A DNA stretch of 64,000 nt from Eubacteriaceae bacterium. GTDB taxonomy: Bacteria; Bacillota; Clostridia; Lachnospirales; Lachnospiraceae. Position numbers and translations under genes: made by a program. A model generated the notes under the pieces. It was given only the letters and a program-made list of their open reading frames with translations, was not told the origin of the DNA and did not search any database. Location: assembly GCA_910574015.1 (NCBI GenBank), contig CAJSYQ010000004.1, forward strand, positions 86,411 through 150,410. The letters are read 5' to 3'. Below, piece after piece: positions 45,064 to 55,136 of the stretch (positions are counted from its first letter, which is position 1; every line of letters begins with the position of its first letter).

Positions 45064-45911
45064 TAATTTCATCAAAAGAAACGGCAGGTTCCTACGCGCT
45101 GATCACGCTGGGAACTTTTTGTATGGCGCTGGGAACCAATCTGGTTTATGAGCCAATGTCCATGGTTACGGGAGGCTTTGCCGGCATCGGTATTATCCTG
45201 CGGCATTTTATCCCAGTTCCGCTGTGGCTGGTGACATTTGGCCTCAATATTCCGCTCTTTATCGTGGCGGCAAAAAGGTTCGGCATGGCGTTTGTGGGAA
45301 AGACCTGTTACGCCACTGTGTGCTTTTCCCTGGCCCTGGCGGTGGTTCCTCAGCTGCCGGCGGTACATGAGGACTATCTTATGGCGGCGCTTCTGGGAGG
45401 GGCCCTGAACGGCATCGGTCTTGCCCTGGTCTTCGGCAGGAGGGCTTCCACCGGGGGCACCGATCTTTTGAGCTCATTGGTCAAGGAATTTGTTCCATCC
45501 GCCAGTACGGCGGGGATACTGGGAGTGGTGGACGGCATTATCGTAGTGGCGGGAATGCTGATTTTTGGCATTCGGATCGGCCTCTATTCCATTGTGGCTG
45601 TATTTGTGACATCCCGGGTGATGGACCGGATCCTGGAAGGTCTCAAGTTCGCCAAGCTGCTCTATATTATTTCCGAGATTCCGGAGGTCATTGCCAGTTC
45701 TGTCATGGAGGAGCTGGGACGGGGGGTTACGGCGCTGGACGGAAAGGGGATGTATTCGGGAAACGGCAAAAAAGTACTGATGTGCGCAGTGTCAAGAAAA
45801 GAGACGGTGAGCATTCTGCGCCTTGTGAAAAACCTCGATCCTGCGGCCTTCGTCATTGTCTCCGATGTCCGGGAAGTACGGGGAGAAGGCTTTGATTCCG
45901 TGGAGTTGTGA
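45060..45911 (+). CDS. YitT-family membrane protein
   Basis: 283 residues: five or six membrane segments in the first 200 residues with the family signatures VTGGFAGIGIIL and GRRASTGGTDLLSSL, followed by a cytoplasmic DUF2179 domain (about 205-280: LLYIISEIPEVIASSV and AAFVIVSDVREVRGEGF). The family role is not well established. Starts in an ATGA overlap with the TagA-like gene and ends the operon. Confidence 0.88.
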   Translation: MIISSKETAGSYALITLGTFCMALGTNLVYEPMSMVTGGFAGIGIILRHFIPVPLWLVTFGLNIPLFIVAAKRFGMAFVGKTCYATVCFSLALAVVPQLPAVHEDYLMAALLGGALNGIGLALVFGRRASTGGTDLLSSLVKEFVPSASTAGILGVVDGIIVVAGMLIFGIRIGLYSIVAVFVTSRVMDRILEGLKFAKLLYIISEIPEVIASSVMEELGRGVTALDGKGMYSGNGKKVLMCAVSRKETVSILRLVKNLDPAAFVIVSDVREVRGEGFDSVEL

Positions 45912-46048
45912 AATATATGTAAAGTAGTTTATGCAATTTATACAAATCTTTTTTTTTATTTTATGAATTTTAGATATAGTGTTTTCAAACGAAATAGTGT
46001 ATAGTTATTTTTAGATGTTTGGACAATAATTTCTTAGGAGGAATCAAA

Positions 46049-47161
46049 ATGGCAAGTTTATCTTTAAAGAACATCAACAAAGTATATCCCAATGGTTTTC
46101 ATGCTGTACGGGACTTTAACTTAGAGATTGAGGACAAAGAATTCATTATCTTCGTAGGTCCGTCAGGATGCGGCAAATCTACAACTCTTCGTATGATCGC
46201 AGGACTTGAGGAGATTTCCAGCGGCGAGTTATGGATCGGCGACAAGCTGGTAAATGATGTAGAGCCGAAGGACAGGGATATCGCGATGGTATTCCAGAAC
46301 TATGCTCTGTATCCACATATGTCAGTATATGACAATATGGCGTTTGGCCTGAAGCTGAGAAAGACACCGAAAGACCAGATCGACCGCCTTGTACATGAAG
46401 CCGCAAAGATTCTTGATATTGAGCACCTTCTTGACCGCAAGCCGAAGGCACTGTCCGGTGGTCAGAGACAGCGTGTGGCAATGGGACGTGCGATCGTGCG
46501 TAATCCGAAAGTATTCCTGATGGATGAGCCCCTTTCCAACCTGGATGCCAAGCTGCGTGTACAGATGCGTGTGGAGATTTCCAAACTTCATCAGAGACTG
46601 GAGACTACGATTATTTATGTAACACATGACCAGACAGAGGCCCTGACACTTGGTACCCGTATCGTAGTAATGAAGGACGGTATCGTTCAGCAGGTATCCT
46701 CCCCGCTGGATCTGTATATGAGACCCAACAATCAGTTTGTAGCCGGATTCATTGGCTCTCCGCAGATGAACTTTATTGATGCAAAGGTTGTTGTTTCCGG
46801 TTCAGATGTTATGCTTATGTTCGGTGCAAATTCCGTGAAGCTGCCGGAGAATAAGGCAAAGATTCTTCTGGATGGCGGTTATCAGGATAAGACCGTTACC
46901 TTTGGTATCCGTCCAGAGGACATTAAGGATGAGGAGATGTTTATCAACAACTCCCCGGATACAGCATTTGAAGCTACCGTAAAGGTATATGAGATGCTCG
47001 GTGCCGAAGTGTTCCTGTATTTTACAGTGGATACCTTCGATATTACAGTACGTGTCAACCCGCGTACCACGGCACGTCCCGGCGACACCATTAAGATGGC
47101 TATGGACGGCTCCAAGATCCACCTGTTCGACAAAGAGACACAGGAGACCATCTGCAACTGA
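46049..47161 (+). CDS. msmX: Multi-sugar ABC transporter ATPase, MsmX/UgpC type
   Basis: 370 residues. Walker A GPSGCGKST near 36-44, signature LSGGQRQRVAMGRA near 134-147, Walker B VFLMDEPLSNLD near 153-164, and a C-terminal TOBE/regulatory region of about 130 residues. MsmX-like ATPases energise several sugar importers whose operons lack their own ATPase. No permease or binding protein is adjacent, as expected for a shared ATPase. Codon choice (CGT, GTA, CTT) looks like that of highly expressed genes. TAGGAGGA ribosome site. Confidence 0.9.
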   Translation: MASLSLKNINKVYPNGFHAVRDFNLEIEDKEFIIFVGPSGCGKSTTLRMIAGLEEISSGELWIGDKLVNDVEPKDRDIAMVFQNYALYPHMSVYDNMAFGLKLRKTPKDQIDRLVHEAAKILDIEHLLDRKPKALSGGQRQRVAMGRAIVRNPKVFLMDEPLSNLDAKLRVQMRVEISKLHQRLETTIIYVTHDQTEALTLGTRIVVMKDGIVQQVSSPLDLYMRPNNQFVAGFIGSPQMNFIDAKVVVSGSDVMLMFGANSVKLPENKAKILLDGGYQDKTVTFGIRPEDIKDEEMFINNSPDTAFEATVKVYEMLGAEVFLYFTVDTFDITVRVNPRTTARPGDTIKMAMDGSKIHLFDKETQETICN

Positions 47162-47203
47162 TGGGAACAGGCCGGAACGGTACAATATAAGACGAATGAT
47201 CGG

Positions 47204-47242
47204 ACTGCTGCAGGAGTGTTCTGTTCCTGCAGCAGTTTTTTG
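47204..47242 (+). terminator. Terminator after msmX
   Basis: A 12-bp stem, ACTGCTGCAGGA (47204-47215) with TCCTGCAGCAGT (47225-47236), then a T run. The T run merges with the -35 box of the next promoter. Confidence 0.92.
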
Positions 47243-47268
47243 ACAATGCAGCGAAAAGATGTTACAAT
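47240..47268 (+). promoter_or_regulatory. Promoter of the CdaR-type regulator
   Basis: TTGACA (47240-47245), 17 bases, TACAAT (47263-47268). The -35 box shares bases with the terminator tail upstream. Confidence 0.75.
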
Positions 47269-47310
47269 AATTATCTACCGAATGAATGGAAGAAGAGAGG
47301 AGGCACCGAG

Positions 47311-48399
47311 ATGATTTCAAATCAGATCTTACAAAATACCATTGAGGGCATTAAGGGCATTACGAAGATTGAATTATATGTGATGGATACAGACGGCAAC
47401 GTTCTTGCGGAAACCTCTGCAGATGCTGTCCGGTATGAGGATTCCATCCAATCCTTTGTGGACTCTCCGGCAGACAGCCAGGTTCTGCAGGGCTATCAGT
47501 TTTTTAAGATTTATGACGAGAGCCAGCTTGAATACATTGTAGTGGCAAAAGGCGACTCCGAAGAGGTATACACCATCGGCAAGATTGTTGTGTTCCAGAT
47601 CCAGACTCTGCTGGTGGCTTACAAAGAACGATACGATAAAGATAATTTCATCAAAAACCTTCTGTTAGACAATCTTCTTCTTGTGGATATTTTTAACCGC
47701 GCCAAAAAACTCCATATCGAGATGGCCGCGCGGCGGGTAGTATTTATCATTGAGACCAATAAAGAAAATGATACCGGGGCACTGGAAACTGTCCGGGGTA
47801 TGTTTGCCGGCGGGAACAAGGATTTTATCACCACGGTGGATGAAAAAAATATAATTCTGGTGAAGGAGTTGTCCCAGAATGAGGAGTATCACGATCTGGA
47901 GAAGACGGCGCAGGTCATCGTAGATATGCTGAACACAGAGGCCATGGCCCGTGTACATGTGGCATACGGCACCATCATTGAGGATCTCAAGGAGGTTTCA
48001 CGTTCCTACAAGGAGGCGAAGATGGCGCTGGATGTCGGGAAGATCTTTTATAATGACCACAATGTAATGGCATACAGCAATCTCGGGATTGGCAGGCTGA
48101 TCTACCAGCTTCCCATGTCGCTGTGTACGATGTTTATCGGGGAGATATTTGGGGATAATCCCCCGGATCATTTTGACGAAGAGACCTTGAGCACCATTTA
48201 TAAATTCTTTGAAAATAATCTGAATGTCTCCGAGACATCCCGGCAGCTGTATATCCACCGGAATACGCTGGTATACCGTCTGGATAAGCTTCAGAAGAGC
48301 ACGGGGCTGGATATAAGGACATTTGATGACGCCATTACATTCCATATCGCATTGATGGTAGTGAAATATATGAAGTATCTGGAGTCTACGGATTATTGA
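47311..48399 (+). CDS. CdaR-type transcriptional regulator
   Basis: 362 residues. The N-terminal diacid-recognition-like domain (about 1-130: TIEGIKGITKIELYVMDTDG), a central GGDEF-like regulatory region (about 135-265: HVAYGTIIEDLKEVSRSYKEA), and the C-terminal PucR/CdaR HTH (about 295-350: FFENNLNVSETSRQLYIHRN and TLVYRLDKLQKSTGLDI). Such regulators sense small sugar acids. Its place right behind msmX and before ftsE gives no clear target. Confidence 0.87.
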   Translation: MISNQILQNTIEGIKGITKIELYVMDTDGNVLAETSADAVRYEDSIQSFVDSPADSQVLQGYQFFKIYDESQLEYIVVAKGDSEEVYTIGKIVVFQIQTLLVAYKERYDKDNFIKNLLLDNLLLVDIFNRAKKLHIEMAARRVVFIIETNKENDTGALETVRGMFAGGNKDFITTVDEKNIILVKELSQNEEYHDLEKTAQVIVDMLNTEAMARVHVAYGTIIEDLKEVSRSYKEAKMALDVGKIFYNDHNVMAYSNLGIGRLIYQLPMSLCTMFIGEIFGDNPPDHFDEETLSTIYKFFENNLNVSETSRQLYIHRNTLVYRLDKLQKSTGLDIRTFDDAITFHIALMVVKYMKYLESTDY

Positions 48400-48452
48400 T
48401 TCCATTGGAGATAACGGAGAGGCTGGACAGTGAGCGGCGAGGTGATTGACAG

Positions 48453-49169
48453 GTGCAGGAGGTTAAGAGAAAGATTCCCATCATTGCAATGGAGCATATA
48501 TCAAAGCAGTATTCTACCGGTGTAGATGCACTGCAGGATATTAGTCTCCGCATAGAGAAAGGTGAGTTTGTATTTATAGTAGGTAAAAGTGGATCGGGGA
48601 AATCCACTTTTATTAAATTGCTGTTGAAGGAACTGGATCCCACAGAGGGCAGACTTTTCGTGGGCGGGCGCCAGGTGACCCGGCTCAAACGCAAGCAGGT
48701 TTCACCGTACCGCCGTCAGATCGGCGTGGTCTTTCAGGATTTCCGGCTGCTGAAAAATAAGACGGTCTATGAAAATATTGCCTTCGCTCAGCAGATCATC
48801 GGGGTTTCCCGGCGGGAGACGGAAAGAAATGCTGCTATTGTGCTGGATATGGTGGGGCTTACCGGAAAGGAAGGAACATATCCCCAGGAATTGTCCGGCG
48901 GAGAGCAGCAGAGGGTGGCCATCGCCAGGGCTTTAGTAAACCGTCCGGTGATACTTCTGGCGGATGAGCCAACGGGAAATCTTGATCCCCAGACGGCATG
49001 GGATATTATGATGCTGCTGCAGGAGGTGAACCGGGCCGGAACCACAGTCGTTGTTGTGACACATAATAATGATATTGTGGATGTGATGCAGAAACGGGTT
49101 ATCACCCTGGATCAGGGACTCCTGGTCCATGACGAGAAAAAGGGCGGTTATCTTTATGAGGGAATTTAA
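48453..49169 (+). CDS. ftsE: Cell-division ATP-binding protein FtsE
   Basis: 238 residues. Walker A GKSGSGKST near 44-52, signature LSGGEQQRVAIARAL, Walker B ILLADEPTGNLD near 167-178. ABC ATPase that with FtsX switches on wall hydrolases outside the cell. Start taken as GTG 48453 with GAGGTG 8 bases upstream; an ATG 36 bases later is possible. Overlaps ftsX by 14 bases. Confidence 0.92.
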   Translation: MQEVKRKIPIIAMEHISKQYSTGVDALQDISLRIEKGEFVFIVGKSGSGKSTFIKLLLKELDPTEGRLFVGGRQVTRLKRKQVSPYRRQIGVVFQDFRLLKNKTVYENIAFAQQIIGVSRRETERNAAIVLDMVGLTGKEGTYPQELSGGEQQRVAIARALVNRPVILLADEPTGNLDPQTAWDIMMLLQEVNRAGTTVVVVTHNNDIVDVMQKRVITLDQGLLVHDEKKGGYLYEGI

Positions 49170-50067
49170 TGTGGTGCTGTACAGTCTCCGGCAGGGACTG
49201 CAGAATCTGAGAAGAAATCGTATGTTTACGCTGGCATCGGTGGGAACTGTGGCGGCGTGCCTGTTTCTTTTCGGTATCTTTTATTTTGCCCTGGGGAATT
49301 TCAAAAACGCAATGCGCTCTGTGGAGAGCTCCGTGGGGGTATCGGTATTTTTTCAGGAGGGGGCGGCACAGGACACGATCCAGAGCATCGGCGACGCCAT
49401 CCGGCAGCGGCCGGAGGTGGATCGTGTGGAGTATATATCCGCCGAGGAGGCATGGGAGCGATTTAAAGAGGAAAATTTTAAGGATTCCCCGGAGCTGGTG
49501 GAAAGCTTTCGTGACGACAATCCTCTGGCAGATTCCGCTTCCTACCAGGTCTATCTGAAAGAACTGGAGGGACAGGACGCATTGGTGGAATATATGGAAG
49601 GCATAGACGGTGTCCGGCAGGTGAAACGGTCTGCCGAGACGGCGGAGAGCCTTTCCCGGGTGGGGAATCTGGTGAGTGCCGCATCCATGGCGCTGATTCT
49701 TGTGCTGCTCCTGGTATCGGTATTTCTCATCTATTCTACCATAGCCACAGGAATTACGGTGAGGAAACCGGAGATTGCCCTGATGCGCCTTATGGGGGCG
49801 TCGGATTTCTTTATCTGGTCCCCCTATATTGTGGAAGGCATTTTCATCGGTCTTATCGGCTCGGCCCTGCCGCTGGTCATTCTCTCTGTCCTGTATGGCA
49901 GGATCGTGGAATATGTGGAGCATCGGTTTGTCCTGTTCGCCCACGGCCTGCCGTTTCTGAGCACTGGTCAGGTGTTTGCCGTTCTGATCCCGGTGTCGCT
50001 TCTGACAGGGGTTGGCATCGGTCTGGCCGGGAGCTATATCAATGTCAGGAGAAATTTGAATGTCTAA
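49156..50067 (+). CDS. ftsX: Cell-division permease FtsX
   Basis: 303 residues with four membrane segments: one near 20-42, then an extracellular domain (about 50-165: VGVSVFFQEGAAQDTIQSIG), then three near 175-290 with the GITVRKPEIALMRLMGASDF coupling loop. It forms the membrane part of FtsEX and contacts the M23 protein encoded next, which lies 12 bases downstream. Confidence 0.92.
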   Translation: MREFNVVLYSLRQGLQNLRRNRMFTLASVGTVAACLFLFGIFYFALGNFKNAMRSVESSVGVSVFFQEGAAQDTIQSIGDAIRQRPEVDRVEYISAEEAWERFKEENFKDSPELVESFRDDNPLADSASYQVYLKELEGQDALVEYMEGIDGVRQVKRSAETAESLSRVGNLVSAASMALILVLLLVSVFLIYSTIATGITVRKPEIALMRLMGASDFFIWSPYIVEGIFIGLIGSALPLVILSVLYGRIVEYVEHRFVLFAHGLPFLSTGQVFAVLIPVSLLTGVGIGLAGSYINVRRNLNV

Positions 50068-50079
50068 GGGGATGTGAGC

Positions 50080-51297
50080 ATGAGTCAGAGGATATACCAG
50101 TTCTTTTTTCTTTTATCTTTTTGTGTGGTTCTCTTTGCACTGGCCGGGGACAGGAGTTTTGCTGAGGAATCCGAGACGGTCAGGGAATATGACCGGCAGA
50201 TTTCAGATGCCAAAAGGGATCGGAAGGATCTGGAGAAGAGGTCGGAGGAGCTTCAGCAAGAGATGGAGGAGCTGGAAGAGGACAGGGAGCAGACCCTGGT
50301 CTATATTGAAAAACTGGACAGAAAGAGTGCCTCGCTGGAAACGGATCTGGCGGATCTGAAAAAACAGATCCAGACGGCAGCCAGGGAGCTGGACGGGGCA
50401 GAAGCGGATCTTCAGGATGCGGAGGAGACCGAAGAAAGACAGTATTCTACCATGAAGAGACGCATAAAATATATGTATGAAAATGGTGCCGGGGATTATC
50501 TGGAAATCCTGTTTAGTTCTATGGATATTGGTGACCTTTTGAACCGGACTGAATATATTGAGAAGATAAGTGCCTACGATCGGGAAATATTTGAGAGGTA
50601 TCAGGAGACAAAGCGTCAGATCACACAGAAAAAAGGTGAGATCGAGAGCCGGCTGGCCGGACTCAGTGAAATGCAGGCGGAGGAAAAGGCGGAAAAGGCG
50701 GCGCTGGAGACGCTGGCAGCAAGGAAAAAGGAAGAACTGGAGCAGTATGAAAAGCAGCTGGATGCGTCGCAGGAAAAGGCGCTGGAATACGCCAGACAGG
50801 CAGCGGAGGCAGAGGCAGAGGTGGAGAAGCTCCTGCAGAAGAAGCAGGCGGAGATTGACCGGCAGAATGCCGTGGGGAACGGTGATTCCGGCGGCGGTGA
50901 CGGTTCGCTCCGCTGGCCTCTGAACATATCCGGGAGGATCTCCTCCGGGTTTGGAAGGAGAGAGAGTCCCACTGCCGGCGCCAGTACGTACCACAGGGGA
51001 CTGGACATTGCCGCCCCATCGGGGACGCCCATTGTTGCGGCGGCAGGCGGGAAGGTAGTGACGGCCGCATATAGTTCCAGTGCTGGCAATTATGTGATGA
51101 TTTCCCATGGGAACAGCCTGTACACGGTTTATATGCACTGTTCCCGCCTCGTGGTGAAGGAGGGGGATGCGGTGAATGCCGGGCAGGTTATCGCCTATGT
51201 GGGGTCTACTGGCATCTCCACCGGCCCGCACCTACATTTCGGTGTGTCAAAGAATGGTTCCTATGTGGATCCGAAAATATATGTCAGTCAGAAATAG
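50080..51297 (+). CDS. EnvC-like M23 murein hydrolase or activator
   Basis: 405 residues. Signal peptide (about 1-27), a long coiled coil (about 30-260, rich in E, K and Q with heptads), and a C-terminal M23/LytM domain (about 285-400). The zinc ligands are present: His/Asp in YHRGLDIA and the HLHFG motif, so it may be an active endopeptidase rather than a pure activator. The coiled coil is the expected FtsX contact. GTG 50074 is an alternative start; AAGGGGA suits ATG 50080. Confidence 0.88.
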   Translation: MSQRIYQFFFLLSFCVVLFALAGDRSFAEESETVREYDRQISDAKRDRKDLEKRSEELQQEMEELEEDREQTLVYIEKLDRKSASLETDLADLKKQIQTAARELDGAEADLQDAEETEERQYSTMKRRIKYMYENGAGDYLEILFSSMDIGDLLNRTEYIEKISAYDREIFERYQETKRQITQKKGEIESRLAGLSEMQAEEKAEKAALETLAARKKEELEQYEKQLDASQEKALEYARQAAEAEAEVEKLLQKKQAEIDRQNAVGNGDSGGGDGSLRWPLNISGRISSGFGRRESPTAGASTYHRGLDIAAPSGTPIVAAAGGKVVTAAYSSSAGNYVMISHGNSLYTVYMHCSRLVVKEGDAVNAGQVIAYVGSTGISTGPHLHFGVSKNGSYVDPKIYVSQK

Positions 51298-51322
51298 CCG
51301 GACCGGCAGACAGGAGGACAGA

Positions 51323-52549
51323 ATGAGCGAGAGTAACAGCAGCACCAGAGAGTTAAAACATATTTATATATCAGGGATCGTATCTGGTATTTTCCTATGC
51401 CTGATCGTTATCCTGCTGCTTCAGATATTCGGGGTGATCCCCAAATGGTGGAATACAGAGTTTGTAAAGGATGTATCCGAACGGGCAGGGGTAGTAGAAC
51501 AGTATGTTGATAAGTATTACTGGAAGGATAATGTGTCGGAACAGACCATGTCCGAATATGCCGCCAAGGGGATGGTATCGGCTCTGGGAGATAAATATTC
51601 CGCTTATTATACAGAGAGCGAATACAATGAGACAATGAATGGAGTCGAGGGGGAATATCCCGGGATCGGGGCGGTGATCCGGACAGATACAAAGACGAAC
51701 CGCCGGTACATTGATTCCGTACAGGAAGGAAAGCCGGCGGCCCGGGCGGGAGTGAAGCCGCAGGATGAGATTATCCGGGTGGACGGACAGGAAATATCCG
51801 AAAAAACCATGTCAGAGCTGGTGCAGATGATCCAGAAGGAGGAGGGCGAGACGGTGGTGCTCACTGTGGGCAGAAAAGAGAATGACCAGACGGTGCAGAA
51901 GGATATCTCCATAAAGATTGAAACTATCGTCAGCCAGTCCGTGGAGAGCCGGATGCTGGATGACGGACTCGGCTATATCCGGATCGAACGGTTTGAGAAA
52001 GCGACGACGGAGCAGTTTCGCACCGCACTGGCTTCCCTGGAAGAACAGGGGCAGAAAGGGATCGTCATTGATGTCCGGGATAACGGCGGCGGTTCGCTGG
52101 AAGCCTGTGTGGAGATTCTTGACCGGCTGCTTCCGGCGGGAAAGCTTATTACGGAGAAGTCCAAAGGATCCGGCGACAAGGTGTATTCCTCCACGGACAA
52201 GGAGCATTTTGACAAGCCAGTAGTTATCCTGATCAATGGGAACAGTGCCAGCGCGTCGGAGGTCTTTGCCGGAACCCTCCAGGACAGGGGGGCGGCCGTG
52301 GTCACTGGGACAAAGAGCTTTGGGAAAGGGATCGTCCAGACTATCTACTCCCTGGAAAATTCCTGCGGCGGCGGTATTAAGCTGACCACCGGGGAATATC
52401 TGCTGCCCAGCGGCCGTTCCATTCACGAGGTGGGACTGACGCCGGATGTAGAGGTGGAATATGAAGGTGCCACAAAGAAGCTGGGGGCGGAAGACGACAA
52501 TCAGCTTAGGAAAGCGCAGGAAATACTAAAGGCCCAGATCGAGGGGTAG
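51323..52549 (+). CDS. S41-family carboxy-terminal processing protease, CtpA-like
   Basis: 408 residues. One membrane segment (about 17-38), an extracellular N-terminal helical part, PDZ domain (about 100-185: DSVQEGKPAARAGVKPQDEIIRVDG) and S41 peptidase domain (about 195-370). Catalytic Ser in GNSASASEVFAG and Lys in GTKSFGKGIVQT form the dyad. CAGGAGG precedes ATG 51323. Being the fourth gene behind ftsEX and the M23 protein suggests it trims or degrades wall hydrolases, as CtpA-type enzymes do elsewhere. Confidence 0.92.
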   Translation: MSESNSSTRELKHIYISGIVSGIFLCLIVILLLQIFGVIPKWWNTEFVKDVSERAGVVEQYVDKYYWKDNVSEQTMSEYAAKGMVSALGDKYSAYYTESEYNETMNGVEGEYPGIGAVIRTDTKTNRRYIDSVQEGKPAARAGVKPQDEIIRVDGQEISEKTMSELVQMIQKEEGETVVLTVGRKENDQTVQKDISIKIETIVSQSVESRMLDDGLGYIRIERFEKATTEQFRTALASLEEQGQKGIVIDVRDNGGGSLEACVEILDRLLPAGKLITEKSKGSGDKVYSSTDKEHFDKPVVILINGNSASASEVFAGTLQDRGAAVVTGTKSFGKGIVQTIYSLENSCGGGIKLTTGEYLLPSGRSIHEVGLTPDVEVEYEGATKKLGAEDDNQLRKAQEILKAQIEG

Positions 52550-52571
52550 GCTCCAGGGCGCCAAGTGGAAG

Positions 52572-54473
52572 CTAGCGCGATCTGTGCTCATCGATAAAAC
52601 GGATGAATTCCTCTTCCGGGAGCGGTTTCGAAAAATAGTATCCCTGGATATAGCTGATTCCGAGATTTTTCATGGCCTCATATTGCTCTGTCGTCTCGAT
52701 CCCCTCCGACACGATCTGCAGATCCATGCCGTGGATCATATGTATCGCCGCGTCCATCACATACCTTGCCCTGCCATTTTCAAAATAGGCGTTGGTCATG
52801 CTCTTGTCAAATTTTACGATATCCACCGGCATATCTACGATATAGTTTAAATTAGACTGTCCCGTTCCGAAGTCGTCAAGGGAAAATTTTATGCCGTATT
52901 GGATCAGGGCATCCATATTGCCCAGCAGAGTTTTTTTGGCGGTTGTGGAGGCGGATTCTGTGATCTCCAGATTGATGAACCGGGGATCCACGCCGTGTTT
53001 TTTCATAATGGAGATGTAGTCCTCCGCCAGCCGGTCATAGGCACACTGGACGACAGAGAGGTTGACCTCTATATAATGCAGGCCATATTCTTCCGGCGGA
53101 TATTTCTGGATAAACCGGCATACCTTTTCAAATACGATCTCCCCAAACCGCAGGATCAGACCGCTCTCCTCGGCAATGTCGATAAAGGTCCCCGGCGGAA
53201 TGACCGAGCCATCCCTCTCCCGGATGCGTACCAGTGCTTCGGCGGAAGTAATGCGCTGTTCCTCCGTGGAGAAAATGGGTTGGTAATACACCTCCACCCG
53301 GTCCTCCTCCATCGCTTTCAAAATAAGCTGTTCCGTCTCCTTCTCCCGGTTCATCTGGTCTACGCTGTCCTTTTCCACAACCAGGAGGCCGTTCTCGGAA
53401 AATTCCATGCCGTCCTGCCGGATATAGCGCACCAGGGTGAGAAGCTTTTGCGGCTGGTCTACGATATGGGAGTGCGGCAGATACAGCCAGCAGGGCCGGA
53501 CGAGACAGGCGGGCTCCGATCCCCATCCGGTCTCAAACCGCCGGCGGATCTTCTGGATCTTTTGTTCTGCGGCATCTGAATCGGAGAACAGGATATAAAA
53601 TTCATCTTCTGCGTACTTGAAGGCGGGGGAATCCGGCAGCTTCAGCAGATATTCTGCGATCTCCATCCGGATCTGTTCCCGCTTTTTCAGAGGTACATTC
53701 TGAAAGGAATTATTTTCAAACACCATCACCAGGGCACTGAAATCCCTGTCTCTGGCATACAGCTCTCCCGTATACTGGTATAGTGCGCCGCTGTTAAAGA
53801 GTCCCGTTTCACGGTCGAGATTTGTCTCCGGGTTCTCCAGCTTCAGATAGAGCACCATGATACCGATGGAACCGGCGTACCCCACGATCAGGATCTCGGT
53901 ATACATAAACTGGATCTGTGAGGCGGCGATCCAGACCAGAAGCCAGATGCAGACCGCTTCCCGCCGTCTGGGATTGATCCGCTCCTTTTTCTTATGGAGC
54001 AGATAAAATATCGTGACAAAAAAGACAAGGGCCATGCCATATGTGACATAGAGGCTGGGACCATGGGTGTAGAGCACCTGCTTTCCGTCTGCGGAATAGT
54101 GATACCGGATCGGCACGAGATATGTGCCAAGAACACCAATTCCTGTTAATATCAGGTATTTCCGCATTTCCTGCCGGTATTGTCCCTGGTTTCGGTAGAT
54201 ATCCGAACACATATAGGAAAGGGCGCTGAGCGCCACCCCCAGCAGTGTGATGAGATAGGTTTTTGCCACAAGGTCAACAAACACAGGCGGGAAGAGGTGC
54301 CGGTACTCTATGGTGCCGATGGACAATATATCAACGGCAATACAGGCGAAGGTTGACCAGAACACATTGAGGAAGGTTCGCTGGGTATGCAGTGCGATGC
54401 GTCTCTGCCGCATGTAGAAATAGAAGAGCACCAGCATCAGGACAATTCCGCAGCATTGTATCTGAATATGCAT
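52572..54473 (-). CDS. Seven-helix membrane EAL-domain phosphodiesterase
   Basis: 633 residues. Seven or eight membrane segments cover about 1-220, followed by a degenerate GGDEF-like region (about 240-370, no GG(D/E)EF) and an EAL domain (about 385-630). The EAL residues needed for c-di-GMP hydrolysis are seen: SAEALVRI, Asn in EVNLSVVQ, Glu in LEITES, DDFGTG, Lys in VKFDKS, Glu in VSEGIE, and IQGYYFSKPL. Start at 54473 with GAAAGGAA upstream. Adds a second cyclic-dinucleotide hydrolase to the window. Confidence 0.9.
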   Translation of the reverse strand: MHIQIQCCGIVLMLVLFYFYMRQRRIALHTQRTFLNVFWSTFACIAVDILSIGTIEYRHLFPPVFVDLVAKTYLITLLGVALSALSYMCSDIYRNQGQYRQEMRKYLILTGIGVLGTYLVPIRYHYSADGKQVLYTHGPSLYVTYGMALVFFVTIFYLLHKKKERINPRRREAVCIWLLVWIAASQIQFMYTEILIVGYAGSIGIMVLYLKLENPETNLDRETGLFNSGALYQYTGELYARDRDFSALVMVFENNSFQNVPLKKREQIRMEIAEYLLKLPDSPAFKYAEDEFYILFSDSDAAEQKIQKIRRRFETGWGSEPACLVRPCWLYLPHSHIVDQPQKLLTLVRYIRQDGMEFSENGLLVVEKDSVDQMNREKETEQLILKAMEEDRVEVYYQPIFSTEEQRITSAEALVRIRERDGSVIPPGTFIDIAEESGLILRFGEIVFEKVCRFIQKYPPEEYGLHYIEVNLSVVQCAYDRLAEDYISIMKKHGVDPRFINLEITESASTTAKKTLLGNMDALIQYGIKFSLDDFGTGQSNLNYIVDMPVDIVKFDKSMTNAYFENGRARYVMDAAIHMIHGMDLQIVSEGIETTEQYEAMKNLGISYIQGYYFSKPLPEEEFIRFIDEHRSR

Positions 54474-54545
54474 ATTTGGTTCCTTTCTTAGCGCAATGGG
54501 TTCAGGCACCGCTGCGCTGTCAAGATGGGCCGGGGGCCTGTATGG

Positions 54546-55136
54546 TTACAGCAGCTCCAGAAGTTTTTCTGCGGCTTCTCTGAAAGAGGTCTGTTCTAAT
54601 TTCTTTAGTGCCGGCCTGCAGTACTGGATGGCCTGATAAGAGTAATAATAGAAACTGTAAAACAGATCGTCTGGGAATACTTCTCCCTCCTCATACCGCT
54701 CTTCGTCTTCTTCCTCCACGTATATTTCAGACCACAGATATTCTTCTTTGAGCATATCTGAAAAGTGGGGAAGAGGGGTTTCGTCGTATAGTTCCTCATC
54801 CTCCAGATGGAGTTCTGCTGCCAGGTTAAAGAAATCAAGAAGCTCTTCCAGGATCAGGGCGGCGCACTCACTATCGTCTGCCTCCGGGACGCACTGACAG
54901 AACAGGCGGGCGAGGAATATCATGGCGAAAGGCGTCGAATGCCAGAAGGTGCCCTGGTGTTCAATGTCTGACAGCACATGGTCAAGAGCTGATTTTACCG
55001 CAGATTTCTTTGACATATCCTGAATCTGCTGAAAGAGTTTGGGAAAATCCGATGCCCGGCCGTATGCTGTAGTAAGTCTGTGCCAAGGTACCTCGTCGAT
55101 TTTCAGTGTCTGTATGTAACTTTCTATTTGGTTCAT
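54546..55136 (-). CDS. Acidic helical protein of unknown function
   Basis: 196 residues, no signal peptide or membrane segment. Helical N-terminal part (IESYIQTLKIDEVPWHRLTT, GRASDFPKLFQQIQDMSKK), a middle with EHQGTFWHSTPFAMIFLARLF, then a strongly acidic stretch (EEYLWSEIYVEEEDEERYEEGE). HEAT-like or immunity-protein-like features are possible but I cannot name a family. AGGAG 8 bases before the ATG. Lies 72 bases upstream of the EAL gene and could share its transcript. Confidence 0.6.
   Translation of the reverse strand: MNQIESYIQTLKIDEVPWHRLTTAYGRASDFPKLFQQIQDMSKKSAVKSALDHVLSDIEHQGTFWHSTPFAMIFLARLFCQCVPEADDSECAALILEELLDFFNLAAELHLEDEELYDETPLPHFSDMLKEEYLWSEIYVEEEDEERYEEGEVFPDDLFYSFYYYSYQAIQYCRPALKKLEQTSFREAAEKLLELL

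Noticed and set aside
45912..46048. Promoter for msmX
   Set aside because: A TATAGT at 46000 exists but no acceptable -35 at 16-18 bases, so I did not annotate it.
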